64,000 nt of DNA from Heterodera schachtii (GCA_023374025.1 SIJG01000126.1:170606-234605), one strand, 5' to 3'. Counted from the stretch's first letter, positions 25,967-40,100 are shown. The notes: a model not told the origin generated them from the sequence alone. Numbers and translations are program-made.

Positions 25967-26179
25967 ATATAAAGTGTACATTATTTGATCTATCATGGCC
26001 ATCATGTAAGTAATTAAAAAATAAGATATTTCAATCTTTTATTCAAAAATTTCAGTATTTGTTGGTAAATATTTATTATATTTTTAATACGAGTTTTTTT
26101 TTCATAATATTCTTTTACTAAATGTCTAGGATTCGGGTAGTTGTAGAAAAATATCTTTGGTTTGAAATTAATTAATAAT

Positions 26180-26879
26180 TAGGGTTATAAATTATATGGA
26201 CTAAAAACGCAAAATATGGACATAAAATATGGACTAAAAAAGTCCGAAATATGGACTAAAAAGCTCAAAAATGGCCAAATATGGACCAAAATATGGACTA
26301 AAAACTGCCAAAATATATCTTTTAAAGCCTAAAAAATTCCGAAAATGTATTTCTATTCAATATTTGCTAAAACAGACTTAAAAATATGCTAAAAACTGCA
26401 CAAAATGGATTTAACATTTAAAAAATTTCAATTTTTATTAAATTCTAGCTTCACAATTATAAATCAAATACTATCAAAATTTTTGTAATAATCTCATTCT
26501 GTTTTCAGCAAAAATTTTCTTAAGTGGACAAAATAGCTAAAAAAAATTCCGAAATTTCGAAAAAATTCTCTTTTTAAGGGTGTATTTTTTAAAAATGTTA
26601 AAAAAAGTCGATCATTAGGGGTGTATTTTTTAAAAATGTTAAAAAAATTCGATCTTTAGGGGTGTATTTTTTGATTTTTTTTCATTTTTTTTGTGAATAT
26701 TTGCCAAAAATGGCCGAAATATGGACTAAAAACCCAAAAATGGCGAAATATGGATTTATTCCCAAAAACCCCCAAAATATGGATTTATTTGACTAAAAAC
26801 CTTCTCCAAATCAAAAAATTTTAACGTAGAAATGCTATTTTTGAGCCCCTTTCTTTAATCCATATAATTTATAACCCTA
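26180..26879. mobile_element. hAT-like MITE with 8-bp TSD, atatggactaaaa arrays
   Basis: The ends are tagggttataaattatatgg and its inverted copy (ccatataatttataaccc then ta). The flanks ttaataat (26172-26179) and ttaataat (26880-26887) are a perfect 8-bp target duplication. The left third is an array of atatggactaaaaa-type words and the right end repeats them (26700-26800). The middle holds core B in reverse orientation (26572-26690). The TAGGGTTA tip is shared with the element at 1171-2085, so the two probably used the same or related hAT transposase. No coding capacity. Confidence 0.88.
26572..26690 (-). repeat. Core B repeat module, copy 4, locally tandem
   Basis: Three successive boxes read ggtgtattttttaaaaatg, ggggtgtattttttaaaaat and ggggtgtattttttgatttt, separated by aaaaaagtcgatcatt or aaaaaattcgatcttt. 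This is a 48-bp unit repeated about 2.5 times inside the MITE 26180-26879. Confidence 0.7.
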
Positions 26880-26887
26880 TTAATAAT

Positions 26888-28936
26888 ATTTGATTTAAAT
26901 TTTATTTTATTTCATTTAATTTTCAATTACTATTTTATTTTATATACAGTATTATTTTTCTCTAAGTTTAAATAAATAATAAATTATATTTTTAAATAAT
27001 TAAAAAATACTTATTTTTCATAAAATTAAATATAAAGTTTCATATTGTATAAATTAAATTAATTTTTTTTTCTTGTTTTTTAAATAGTTATAATTATTTG
27101 ATTTTAAATATAATATAATAATTTCTCGTCATGATCAGGTTTTTCCATTAGTTGGGGTAGAACTTTTTGATTTAAAATTTGAAAGTTGTAAAAAAAAATC
27201 TTTAATATTTATTATATTATTATATATTATTATATTACCTTACTCAGTGCTAAATTGAATTTATTCTTTTTGTTTATAAATTTAAGTTTTATTTGTTATT
27301 AATTTAATTATTAATTTATAAACTAATGAATATAGATTGTTGTTAAGTTTTTAAAAAATTTAGCAATTTAAGTATTTACTAAACATTTTTATGCTGTCTT
27401 ATATTTTTATAAATTATATTCGTTTGTCTCTTATTTTATAATTCTTTTAAAGTTAATAATCATTTTATAATTAAAGAGTTTATTATATTAAATCATTTTA
27501 TTTGCTATTTTAATAATTAAATTTTTTTTGATATAATTATATTTTTAAATGCTTTAAGATATTTTTTGTTTTATTCTCAATTTAAATGAACCATTGTGAA
27601 ATTGAAATAATGTATTAATGTGTTTTGAGCTTTAATAAAAACAATTTATGTAATTTTGTTATTTTATGCTATTTTTTATTAAGGATAGTGTGCTAACATA
27701 TTTGTCTTTGCTCTTTGCTAACGACTTTTGTTTTCATTCTCTCACCTGCGACAATTATCGTATAATTAATTTTAGGTTTTTATATGGATTATTATAATAT
27801 TATGTTTATTTGTATTTATTAATGCAAACATTTTAATAAATTTTGAAATTCATTCGAGTCCAATTCCTAAATTTAAATAGAATTAATCTTATTTTGATTT
27901 ATTTGCTATTTCAACAAAATCAGCTTCTGATATCTGAAATAAATTGGCATTTTTAAGGTTAAGTGATTACAACATTTTATATACTATGGTTTTTTCATTC
28001 ATTTCATGTGTGATATTCGTAAAAATTATTAATTATTTTATATGAATAAATTTGTAAATATTTTTAAGTTTAATTTTTATATATTTTAGTTGCCAAATTA
28101 AGTTTTTTTATTAAATTCATTGCGAAAATGCACAAAACCGGTTTTTGAACCGGTTTAAAACAAGAATACTACAATGTTAAATTTTTTGATTTTAAAATTT
28201 AATAAATACACGAAATAATCGCATAAAAAATTTAATATTAAATTTAAATCTTTCATAATTATTTCATATTTTGATTATAATTAATAACGACCATGTTAAC
28301 AATTATTTTATTTTTTATTTTTGTTATTAATTTCTTAATAATTTAATTTACTAATTTCCAAATTTTTATTAAATAGATAAAACCAACTTTATAATTTTTT
28401 TATTTATATATCAAATAGTAAATAAATTTTGTTTTAAAAAAACATTTTCTAGAAAATTCTTCTTTTTTATATATAATTTTTAACAAAAATAAGTCCTGGC
28501 TTATTTGTTCTTGTTTTTGTAAAATCTTTTAATTTTGTTTTGATTAATTAATTCTCGAAATAATAAAAGGATTAAAAACAATTATTTATTAAAATTTAAT
28601 CGTTATATAATTTTATTTAATTTAAATTCAAATATTTACTATCTGAGTTACTTTGATTTACCTTTCCATCTCAATATTCGATCATTTTTAATTAATACTT
28701 TATTTTTTTTTAATTCACATTTACGATTGATGAATTAATTTAATTTATATTATATTAATAATTTATTCTTTTTCAATGCCGATTAAAAATGCTTTTTTTA
28801 AATAATTGTTATGGAATAAAAATTTATTTATATTTGATAGCTTATAACTCTTTTTGATTTTTTAAATATTAATATTCTATGGCTATGAATTTTATATTTA
28901 ATACAATTAAATTCTAGATTTTTTCTTTTATTTTAG
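26888..28936. other. AT-rich stretch
   Basis: Holds one dispersed repeat (27686-27770) and a small inverted pair aaaccggt/accggttt at about 28136-28160. No gene is supported upstream of the candidate exon at 28937. Confidence 0.5.
27686..27770 (+). repeat. Dispersed repeat, copy 1 (partner 58522-58605)
   Basis: Shared words in order are gtgctaa-ata, ttggctttg/ttgtctttg, tctttgctaac/ttttctaac, ttttgttttcattc and ctgcgaca. Differences fall on all codon positions, which argues against a shared exon. Probably a fragment of an unrecognised interspersed repeat. Confidence 0.5.
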
Positions 28937-29039
28937 GAATTGATGTGATATCAAGGATAAAGAAAGGTGAGAAATTATTATGATTATATTTTTCATTGCC
29001 ATTTTTCACTTACATCCAAAATTTCCAGGCGGTTTGTGA
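28937..29039 (+). CDS. Candidate last two coding exons, unidentified protein
   Basis: A 30-base exon (28937-28966) is bounded by a strong acceptor, ctttt-attttag, and a good donor, gtgaga. A 62-base AT-rich intron (28967-29028) ends in aaaatttccag, and a second exon follows. Of the three frames only one stays open across the first exon; it reads IDVISRIKKG and continues GL then TGA at 29037-29039. The following 80 bases (to about 29120) are clearly more GC-rich than the flanks and would be 3' UTR. Three good splice signals in correct order with a typical short intron are better than chance, but the peptide is too short to name and no upstream exon was found. A spliced non-coding RNA is an alternative. 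Confidence 0.35.
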
Positions 29040-29121
29040 AAACAAAATGCTCATCGTAATGCCATCGCGACCGCAATTTCCACAACGGAACGTAATCATG
29101 TTAACAGAGTCGCATCATTAG

Positions 29122-29945
29122 AATACATGATACTAACAATTTATTCTTATTTATTTACAATTTTATTATCATTATTGTCTTAATTAATTTTATTTCTTAC
29201 ATTATATATTCATATTTTAATCTTATTGTTGTGTTTTCAAAAAACGAATTAAAATAAAAAAGGTCTTCTTTTTATTCCTAATATATTTAGATTTAAATTT
29301 CATAATAATAAAGATATTCATATATTAAAAAAAAAGCAAATTAAAATATTCATATCCGATATTTTTTCACGTGGAATAAATAATTCGTTAATTTATTAAA
29401 TGAATTAAAATTTTAATTATTATCTTATTTTTTATGTTATTTCCATGCTAAGGTTTCGGCAAAGTTCAATGGCTCTTTAAATTCATTTCCACGGTTCTTT
29501 TTTTCTTTATTTTATGAAAAATTAATTGTTTTTTACATTTTTATAATCTTTTAAATTTATTTTCTTTCTGAATATTTTCATATTTTTTCGAATTATTTTT
29601 TAAATTTGTATATCGACAACTATCAATTTTTTTTATTTACACTGCAAATCCTCGCGAATACACATAATTTGTATAATTAATTGACATATAATTTGGATAA
29701 CATTTAAATTACATTAAATACATAATTTAAAAAATAAACAAATTCAAAAATAAAACGGAAGCAAACCGAATTCTTATCTATTAGCAGATACAAAATAAGA
29801 ACGATTGCACAAAAAAACTTTTCATTTTTTAATTTCATCATTACATTTAAGTAGGTTTATTACAAATTTTTTGTCTATTTACTTTACTAACATATTTTTC
29901 ACATTTTTAGCATAATTTAAAGTTGATGTATTTCAATTCGATAAC
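29122..29945. other. AT-rich stretch
   Basis: No gene, RNA gene or repeat is recognised. Confidence 0.5.
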
Positions 29946-31034
29946 CCACTTTAGGCGTCAAAATGTCACTGTGCTTAGACAATAAAAAAATTCTAACAAC
30001 CGAACTAAGTGAAGCAAAACAATGAATTCATGTGGATAATATGGCATAACATAGTTCTTTAAAATAAGCTTAAAATCAATGGTAATTACTGTTTCTAAGA
30101 TTATAAAAAAAGATCAAAACAAGAGTTATCAGAAATCGTTATTTTCAACGAAAAAAATTGTGCACCGAGTCAAAAGGAAAATGGAATAATTTAGACAAAT
30201 AGCAAAAATTAACTCGGTATATTCATTTATTAGATAGGTGAAGCCAATTTTATTACGATGTATATAAAAAAAGTTATGGGTCTATGAAATGGGGGGACAC
30301 CCCTCAGGCACGCAGCCTGGAAAATATTTTTTCGGGCATTAATTTACAAAATTAATAATGGTTTATAATTAACTAAATCCATATAACATAGGCAACTGAA
30401 TATGCTCTTCCAGATGTGATTGACTGCTATTAAAAAATATTTTTATTTCAAAAGATTTCGGGCGGTTTCCGAAATTGGTCAAATTTCATAAATTTTGGGG
30501 GCTGAATGTGTAAAAACCAAAAAATATGTACTTGGATGAAATTCTTTTGTCGTGGCATAATAACTCGGTCCAAGTGGTATTTTATCCTAGAGGATGGGCT
30601 TTCTAAAGAAATCAGGAACAGTATTTTGGATGATTGGAACTTTATGACTGGTTCAAGGGCAATTTTTTGGGTTTTATCAATGATCAAATGTATGCCTTTT
30701 ATTCCCCTCATGAGAGCCCAAGAATTATCTTGTGTAGTCCATTTAAGTGACCAGGGTCTTCGTTAATTCTCATGCAAAAATGGTTTCTTTTCGTTCAACC
30801 TTTCTTCGGAAAATAAACAAAACATTGACCCGGGAGTTGCGTGCCATCTACAAAAAAATTTCGGCACATTTTTGACTCTATCTCGGGACTCCCTAAAAAT
30901 AGGATAAAATTAGTATGTATCAATATTCCCTAATCTTTTGTGAACATTTTGAATATATTTTTATCATTTTTGGCTTTATTTGAAAAAAGTTATTCAAATA
31001 AATAAGTGGGACATTACTTATTTGTCACCCTGTA
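29946..31034 (+). pseudogene. Decayed Tc1/mariner-like element, 3' end intact
   Basis: The right end reads cttatttgtcaccctgta, the CACCCTGTA tip common on Tc1/mariner elements, with TA at 31033-31034. The last 190 bp (30842-31034) match 63676-63810. Upstream, broken frames lie in order: MSLCLDNKKILTTELSEAKQ at 29961, a 36-codon frame beginning MVITVSKIIKK at about 30079, and an 86-codon frame at 30506-30766 containing SKWYFILEDG. The pieces are compatible with a degraded transposase, but I see neither a clear helix-turn-helix nor a DDE triad. The inverted left end (cagggtgacaaataag) was not found, so the copy is truncated or the left end is lost. Confidence 0.4.
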
Positions 31035-34000
31035 TTTAAAAATCTTTAAATTAGGTAATTTATCTTTTTTTGAATTTTTTTTCTTTTTTTAAATACCGAG
31101 TTTTTGTATTCTAATATAATTCTTAATTTATAATTCTAGAAAATTTTTATTTTTTATATTGCTTTTTTGTTCTAGGTTGTAAAATAAAAAATCATTAATT
31201 ATTATTTTTTAAAATAAACTTTATTATCCTTGCCTTTAGTTTTATTTTTGGCATCATATTTCCGATAAATATTATAATTAACAATCCAACAGTTTAAAAA
31301 TGTCTTAAACCTAAATTACGTTTTTGGTCATGGATTAATGATTTTTTATATTTTAATTTATGTTATTTTTTTCAAGTGTAGAAAATAAACTCCAGAAGAC
31401 TTCGATTAGCATACGAATGGCAATTCTTTTTTAATCTATTTATGAATTTTTAAAATTAATTTAATTTCAATTTAATTTTTAATTTTGTAAATATTAAAAA
31501 TGACTGTTGATTTATTGAATTAATTTTATGCATTTATCTATAAATCGCATCCTATTATTCTTTATTTATTTACTTCCTTTAATTATTTCATAATATATAT
31601 ATATTTTTAATTGAGCTTAAAAATGCCCAAAAGTCGCAAAATATAAAAACAAACTATATCAATGCATTCAATTGCAAAAAAAAAGAAAAACTCGCACTTT
31701 TAAAGATTTATTATTTTTATATTATCTATATTGTAATTTATTTTCGAATTATTTTTATTTTTTGATTATAAAATAATTCCATTCATTAAAAGGTTAAATA
31801 ATTGTTTATTATGATAAATATTATAGATATTTGTAATGTAAGTGTTTTTATTGGATACTGTAAAAATAAAGAAACCAATACCGTTAATTTGAACATTAAT
31901 AATATATTTTTAAACATTTCTTTGATTCATAGCGCATGTTTTTATCTCACATTAGCGAAGACTTATCACAAATTTTCTACTATCACAAATTTTCTATTTT
32001 TTATAATAAAAAATGACTAATATTTTTCCTTTGAAATTTTTTTAAACTCAAGATTTTTTGTAATATCTGACAAATTTTAAATATTTTAATTAACCAAGGT
32101 CCAAAAAGTTGAAATTTTTTGTGTTTTTAGAAGAGAAAAATTAATAATATTATTACACAAAAAAAAAGAAAAAATATTATTTTAATTTTAAGTGTAAACA
32201 ATATATAAATAGAATATTATATTGAAAAATTTTTATATTTTCTCAGTTATAAATTTTTTTTTAATTTTTAAAAATCAAAATGTCCTCAAGATAATAATTT
32301 AATAAATTTAAACAATTAATTAACAATATTTAATTATCTACCTTAAATTGATTGATTTTAATATGCAAATTTTTTTTAACATTGAGTTGAAATTTAAATC
32401 TAAATGCAAATTATATTAATCAATATGTGTTAATTAGTCTCCCACGAATATTTTTTTACTGAATTTAATTTTATTAATTTATCTTTTTAAAAATTATAAA
32501 ATAAGAGTATTGAAGTATAAAATATTCAAAATTTAAAGATAAACTCCTTTATCAATAGTCTCTTGATATACACGTGATTAAAACCAGTTTATAATCCATT
32601 TGTAAATATTTTTAATTCCTTAAATTATAAATATTTCCTTTGATGAAATCTGAAGCAACTATGAATAAAAATAAAAGAAACTTTGAATATGTAAAAATAA
32701 TATATGCAAACATTTAAAAAAATAAAACATTTAATAATAATAATAATTTGTATATATAATTTTAAAGAAATATTTTTATTGCCGTTGACTAAAATAATTT
32801 TATGTATATGTTATTTACATATAGACATTTGGGATAAATAATAAATAATTTTTATTATCATCCTAATTAAAAAATTATTTAAAGCCATAAAACCAGAAAT
32901 TAGATTTATTAAAAAAAACAATATTATTTATTTATTAAAAACAAATTAACCGATGACAAATTGGCAATAATTAAATATTTTATATAAGGTATATTTAATT
33001 TGTGAAAAAATGTCAGAATGTATTTATTAAAAAAAAAAACAAAAAATTATTATATAAAATATATGAAATTATTAAAAATTATGAAATTATATCAAAAAAA
33101 AAAATTTTAATTACAAGTAATAAACTTTTCAATAAATAATATAAAATTAATTTAATTTTACTAAAAATTAGAATGATCGGTTTTAATAAGAATATATTTA
33201 TAATTATTTTTTTCTTGTATTTTTTAAATTAATCAAAATAATAAGTATAACATATCCTTTTTAAATATTTTTATTTTATTTAAGTAAAAATAAAAATTTT
33301 TATCATTTTAATAAGTTAAAAGGATTAAAAGAAGAACATAATCATTATTTTATTTTTGTGTTTATTTTATTTTTAAGTTTCCAATGCTCTTATAACTGAA
33401 TGCTAATAATAAGAAAATATGAAAAAAAATATTTATTAATTTATAATTTTCAATTAGATTTACTCAATTCAAACTTTATTCGTATGTCATATTATTTAGT
33501 TTAATTAAATATTAATTATTTCAGCAATTTAAGCGTTAATAAAATATAAATCGAAGTATTTTTTATGAGTATAGCTAAAATAATATATTAAAAAAACAAA
33601 AATTAATTTATTGTTATAACACTAAATTCCATCATGGATTAAAATGTTAAGAATTTATTAATTAATTATATTCTTGCAGATTGCACAACTATATTTTGGG
33701 TTGTGCATGTCTTTTTCATTTTTATTTTGTAATTCTAATTAGAGGCTCAAGTAATATTTTTTTTTGTTTGTAATTGTCATCGAATTTGTTTATACATTGG
33801 AAATTTTGATTAAATTGTTGGTGTACTCGTGGTTCTTTTCCACGATTACGATTAGATTTTTTAATAATAATTTTTTGATTTTTTTAAAAATTTTTTTTAT
33901 TATTTGCCTTTTTTATGTTTTTTAATAAATTTTAATTTTTTATCTTAGAGAATAATTTATTTATAAATCCCATAATTATATTTTGTATTTTTAATTGAAT

Positions 34001-35827
34001 AACTAAATTTTCATTTAATTTTTTCAAAAAATTTTTATAGTTTTTAAAACTTTCGCGTTAAATATTTATATTTAGGTTTTTAACGTTTAGTCACTTCATT
34101 ATTCATTATTCAATCATAATGTTTTCTAAAACTAAATTTTATCTAGATTATTTTAATTTTTAATTTAAAGTATTTATATCTTCATTATTATTTTCCTTGT
34201 CACCTGGACCTGTTAGGCATTTATTCATTTTCAGAAAATTAGATTTTGTTTAGCATCGTTAATTTTTGTTTAAGACTTTGATTTTTAACAAAATATTTCG
34301 CCTTTTTCTAAATTTTTTATCATTTAATAATTAAAGAAAATTTAAAATATTTTGTTGGAATTTCAATGCTTCTATTATATTAATAAAATAAACATGTCAT
34401 TAATTTATATTTAAACAAAGCCTTTATTAAATATTTTCTTGAATTTTGATTTTATATATCCATAAATAATATTAACTTTTTTGAAATATTTATTTAATTT
34501 TGGAATTTCTATAAATATAAATTTTGTTCTTACTGTAACATATAAAATTTAAAATTTTTCCAAGATTAATTATTGTAAAATTTTATTGATTTTTTCGTTT
34601 TTTCTTTTATGACATTCCCTTTGTCTTAATTTGAAATATAATACTATACGAAATTTATTAAAAAGAATACTTTTAATAAATGTAAAAATAAGTTTATTTT
34701 AGTATCTTTTATCTCTTTTTGCTCTTTTCTCACGTCAATTTATTCGTAACGTATTTCTCCGACTTTGAATAATTGTGTAAAAGGATGCACTTTTATGAAT
34801 AATTTTATTGTGATTTAATAAATATATAATATTATAATTGTTTTTCTAATTTAAAATCTCTTTTGTTTCTTTTATGTAACATTTTTTATGTTCGACTTTT
34901 GCTTTTCTAATTTACTGTAAATTACCCATTCATTAAAATTTATCAATTATTAAAAATAATAATTTTAAATTAAAAAAAATAAAAAGAAAGAAAATAATTA
35001 AAAGATAATAATTAAATTCGATGATTTTAAACATAAAAGAATATATTAGACAAATAAATTTGTAAGCATCGATCAAGGTGTGATAATCAGAAAGCGTATT
35101 GACAATTCAACTTATATGAGGAAATAATTCAATATAAAATAAATTATCTAATAAAAAATAATAAAAAACTACCAACTAATAATATTATAAATTCTCGTAA
35201 GAGAACATTTTTTAATGCATATAAATTTAAAATTATAAAAATAATTGGGTGATCGGAAAGCTATTGCATATTAAATTATAAAAAACAAATAAAGAACAAT
35301 CAAAATAAATAAAAAAGGAGATCTTAATGAAATAATTTGTTTAGCAAATAACCATAATAGTTAAATATTGTAGTTAAAGCAATTTATTTCTGAACTTTTA
35401 AGTGGAAACACACAAATGAAAATTTTTAAAACAGCACAATATTACAATATCTAATCAAAATTGCTAATAATTATTCAATTTGTCGAAAAATTGAAATATT
35501 ATACATAGGTATTAACAACGCAAGAAAATAAAAGATTGAGAAAATTCTAAACAATAAAAAAGGCAAAATGCAAAATGCAACGAGACATAAAAACCATAAA
35601 TTTACCAAATGGCTAAAAATTTAATATACAAGAATCAAAATTTAAATATAATAAGCAGAACTAATATTAAAAGACGAGATGAAAAAGTATTAAAAAATAA
35701 AATAATTGCAAATTTTTCGAAATAAATTGATTCGCTTACAGAATATAATGTTTATTATTAATAATTTTAGATAATTGAATTTAACCAAAAGAGAAATATG
35801 AAAGAATAAAAAACCCATATCCTTAAC
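31035..35827. other. Long AT-rich stretch
   Basis: No gene is supported. There are an (AT)n run at about 31595-31608, a small hairpin tgcacaac/gttgtgca (about 33684-33707) and a 72-codon frame at 31802-32020 of low-complexity hydrophobic residues. Confidence 0.5.
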
Positions 35828-35971
35828 TTACGAATTGTAATAATAATAAAAAATTAAAAATAAATATATAATCTCCTCAACTGTCGATGTCGCAAAAACC
35901 AAGTCATCAAATCGATGGAAAGATACTAATTGAAATAGACCTTGAGCACCCTCCATCATTAGCAAACTCAT
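35828..35971 (-). pseudogene. Possible reverse-transcriptase fragment
   Basis: A 47-codon minus-strand frame begins MSLLMMEGAQGLFQ and contains HRFDDLVFATSTVEE. The DD with the following S/T and E-E spacing resembles the YxDD box of LTR-element reverse transcriptases (usually Y-x-D-D-[IL]-L-[VF]-A/G-S-x-x-x-E-E). The first position is F-shifted and the rest of the domain is absent, since the frame degenerates into Tyr/Ile runs after VEE. The DNA is distinctly more GC-rich than its flanks, consistent with a transposon piece. A chance match is possible. Confidence 0.3.
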
Positions 35972-36189
35972 AAGCAATATATATTAAATTTAGTCCTATT
36001 CTTAAATACATTTAAAATTTTAACGAATTATAAAAATAATAAAAAAATTTAAATATTGAAGAAATATGAACTTTTAATTATACAAACATTTTGAAAAAAA
36101 CAAAAAAAAAATTAAACTTGTTTCACTATTCGATGATAATTTTTCAACACTCTGTGCGTTTATAAACTAAACAAAAGTAATTCGAATTC

Positions 36190-36520
36190 CGTGGTTGGTC
36201 GATTCCTAAAAAGTGCAAAAATGGGTGATTCCTAAAAAAGTGCTCGGCATCTAAAAAACGTATAGAAGAATGTGTATTTAAGCAACTCAAATTACTTTTT
36301 GAATTTTTTATGGTTTAAAGATTGAATAATTAAATAGGAGCTAAAAAAATGTATTTCTGCATTAAAAATTTTCGGTTCTGATGTCACTATCGGTCACTAG
36401 AAATCACTATTTGGCGCTTCGTCACTAAAATAGTTAAATTTGGCTTTTTGTCACTATTTTTTTTAACTATTTCGACATTTTTCTGAAAATTTTTCATTAA
36501 AAATGCAATAAAAACGAAAC
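36190..36520 (+). repeat. Core B relic with tcacta words
   Basis: The right edge carries cattaaaaatgcaataaaaa, the left box of core B, and then stops. To its left is a short array of gtcactat/tcactaaa words (36383-36465), and gattcctaaaaaagtgc occurs twice (36208-36242). This has the architecture of the local MITEs (short-word array plus core B), but ends and duplication are not recognisable. Confidence 0.4.
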
Positions 36521-37114
36521 AAAAAAATATTAAACAAACGAAAGAATTAATTGCGAGAAATAAAATAATAAGAAAAATAATATATTTATAATTATAAATG
36601 TATAATTTTTATTTTGAACCAAAATTAATTGATTAAACAAAGAAAGACGAAATAAGCCAAATATGAACATCAAGAGGTAAAATAAAATACTGAATAAAAG
36701 AGTAAAGAATAAATTATATTTCTTGATAAAGTTGGTAAATATTCTATTTTTACGTTAAAAATAAAGCAAAAATAATTTACAATTATAAGATCTTTAAATA
36801 ATAATGAAAAATATTTTTTCAAAATATTATAATTTTTATGCAATCTGAGTTTTGAATGAATTCCAATAAATTTTTTGAGGTATTCTTCAAAACAGAAAAA
36901 GCAAATGGTTTAGATTATCGTTTGTCTCTGTCGACTTTCGTTAAAATTTTAAGAATAAATTATTAATATTTTCCATCAAAAATTTTGTGAAAAGGAAAAA
37001 CTCATCTGTCATTTTTTCAAATATTTAAATAAACGTAAATTATGAATGAATATAACAATTTCATAAATTGACCGCAAAAGTAGCATTTTATTTTTGAACT
37101 ATTATAAATCACTT

Positions 37115-37164
37115 ATTACTTAAATAATGCGTTTGATATATTACTTAAATAATGCGTTTGATAT
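37115..37164 (+). repeat. 25-bp tandem duplication
   Basis: Two exact adjacent copies of attacttaaataatgcgttt followed by gatat. Confidence 0.85.
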
Positions 37165-40100
37165 ATCTAATATTACTAAAAAAAGTTAATACAATTAGTA
37201 TTTCTAAATAAATTGTTTTGATTATAAGTGAACGGAATAAATAATTCAGTTTATTAAAATATATTTTTTAATTTTTATTAGATTTTAAAATTTGAAAAAA
37301 CGAAAACCTATACAATTCATAATAAATTTTAATTTTATTATATTTAGGTTGATAAAACAAAAAATTAAATTATCTTAAGCTAAATATTAAAATGTATCCA
37401 CAAAGGAAGTAATTGGCAACCTGGACAAGAAAATAGAAGAAATAAAAAATTCGTTTAAATTTATATTAAAAAAAACTTTAAATATATTAGACGATTCAAT
37501 GCATTTGTTAATTACCTAAATGCCACAATAAACAAAAACGTCTATCATCAATTTTTACACATATATCATAATTATATAAACATTTGCATATCTTAAAATA
37601 AAAAATAAATCAAAGAAAAAATTTACACAAAAACCTATGTTCCGTTCAAAATTATAATGTCAAGATCGTTTGATTGGCCTTAATAATAATCTAATAATTC
37701 AATATTAACCTGTATAAAAAAATGACATTTTTTTGCTGCAATAAAAAATAAATGGAACAAAATCAATAATAATAAAAAAAATAAAGCATTATAATAAAAT
37801 TTATAATATTAATTACATTGATTAAATTAAATTCGCTGACAAAAAAAATGGAGCTCAAACATGTAGGAAGTACAATAGAAATTATAAATAATTGACAAAA
37901 AAATGGATGATTTTAAAGAAAAAATAAAAGTATATCCTAATAATATCAATATTTAAAAAACGCTAAATAATTCCCAATTACATATTTAAATACATTTCTT
38001 TATAAATAATAATATAAAACAATATAATAAAACAAAATTTTAAAAAAAACACTAAAATTTTTTTTAATCCATATATAAAAATTGAATCTTTTAAAAAAAG
38101 ATTCAATACATTTAATTTAAAAAACAAATAAAAGATAATAATAATAACTAAGTATGATAAATTAAAGGTACTTCTTTTCAAAGAAATAAAGAAATTTTGG
38201 TGCCGAAAAAACAAAGTAGGAAAACGATGAGTTTCAAATAAATTATTGTCAAGAAAATAAAAGCTCATTCACCCGACGGTTGTTGAATGTCAAAAGTCTG
38301 AAATTTTTGCGTTAAATTTACGTTTGTTTATTTATATTTTTCATTTAAGAAAAATTCTAAAAATATTTTTATTATTATTTAAATATAATTTTAAAAATAT
38401 ATGTATATATTTTATCTAACGACTCTAAAAAAAATAAAAAAGAGATTTAAAAATGTTTTTCATAATAAAGGAAGAATTTGTTTAAAAATTAAGTCAATTA
38501 ATCTAAATTAAACTCACTAAACTGGCCACTTAAAATTAAATGTTCGCCTGGGTTTGGCATGATGTGTAAAAATAATTTGTAATTACTAAGTTATACAGAT
38601 AATTAAAGTTGGAATTAATTTCTCAATTATTTTGTAATAATAAATCAAAATTATAAAAGACTTAATAGAAAAAACAATGTATTTGTTGCTTATAATATAA
38701 ATGATCTTAGAATTTGCATCTAAATAAAAATATTAATATAATCCAAACAACCACAAGGAAAAAAATAATTATTTAAAGTGAATTTATAATTTTTCATATA
38801 CTCGTAATTATTCGTAAATACTTACACATAAATACATTAATTAGTTTTTATGTTAAATATTTAAAATAAAAATTTATTTAAAAACCGGATTATTAAAATA
38901 CGATATTTTTTAATGAAAAATTAGAAACAAAAAGGATGAAAGGTAAAATTATATTATAATAAATTATCAAAAAATTGAAAAAATATCATGAAAGCAGTAA
39001 TAGTGAAGAATTTAAAGACGAATTTATAGTTTAATTTTTTTTATAAATATTTATTTGATATAAATTTATTAAATGTAGGAAGCAAAGCACTCTCTCTATG
39101 CTGTCCCTGCTGCTGAAACCATTTACGAAAAGACAGGAGATTTTTGAATAGCAAAGAAAAAATAGTTAGAATTAATTGTTGTGAAATTAAAAGTGAAAAA
39201 ATAAAATACAATACCATTTAAAATATATATTATATAAGCTTAAAAAATAAAATTTGATAATGAAATTAAATAAATTTTCCATTAATTTATAATACTTCAT
39301 TAATTTAATTATTTATTAAATTTTATATTATAATCTTTTAATTCTTATTTCTTTTAAACTCACCATGCTCCATTCTCTTGCGTTGTATTTTATCAGTAAA
39401 AAAATTATTAAATTCTTATGACAATTGAATTTTTGCAAAAGCCTAAATTTGCCTAAATGCGCCAAAAAAGGGATTTAATAAAAAATAAATAAATAAAATG
39501 TGAAAATGATCAATACAGGTTTTAATTTTCTTATGAAATCTTACCAGAGTTGACTAATTAGTCCCTAAAAGTTGAAAATAAGCCTTTTTTAAAATTTAAT
39601 AATATTTATTAATTGTAATAATGATTAATTACTTACTCTTATAAAAGAAGTAATGTAAACTAAACAAATTATTAAAAGATTTATTAAGAGAATTATTTTT
39701 CATTTATTCTTATTTTATGTTATTTTAAAATGTTCTTCAGTGTTTTTATAAAGCAAATATATTTCAATATTCTTAAAAATATATTTTATAAATATGCTAT
39801 CGTCAGTGAGCGCAACCAATTAGAAATAATGAGTATCTATGACAATATAAAATTTCTAAATATAGCAACCAACACTCAAAGCGAGTAGCATGTTAAAATA
39901 TAATTCTAAAATTCAATTACTTTAAAAAAAAATTCCAAAATTCATTATGTGCTTTGTTTTTTTAATGTTATTCTACCTTTTTTGGTTTCATTATGTGAAA
40001 TTTTTATGACAAATACATAATTTTAATGGTTCAATTTTCTTTTAAGTAAATTACATTTGAAAATTATAAAATGTCTTTGTAATTGACTATTTATTATAAT

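Noticed and set aside
37978..38268. 96-codon minus-strand frame
   Set aside because: Phe/Ile/Leu/Lys low complexity in AT-rich DNA, with no motif or splice context.
38503..38575. Short minus-strand frame MPNPGEHLILSGQFSEFNLD
   Set aside because: Only 20 codons, no good acceptor or donor and no recognised family; noted for its fairly balanced composition but unsupported.
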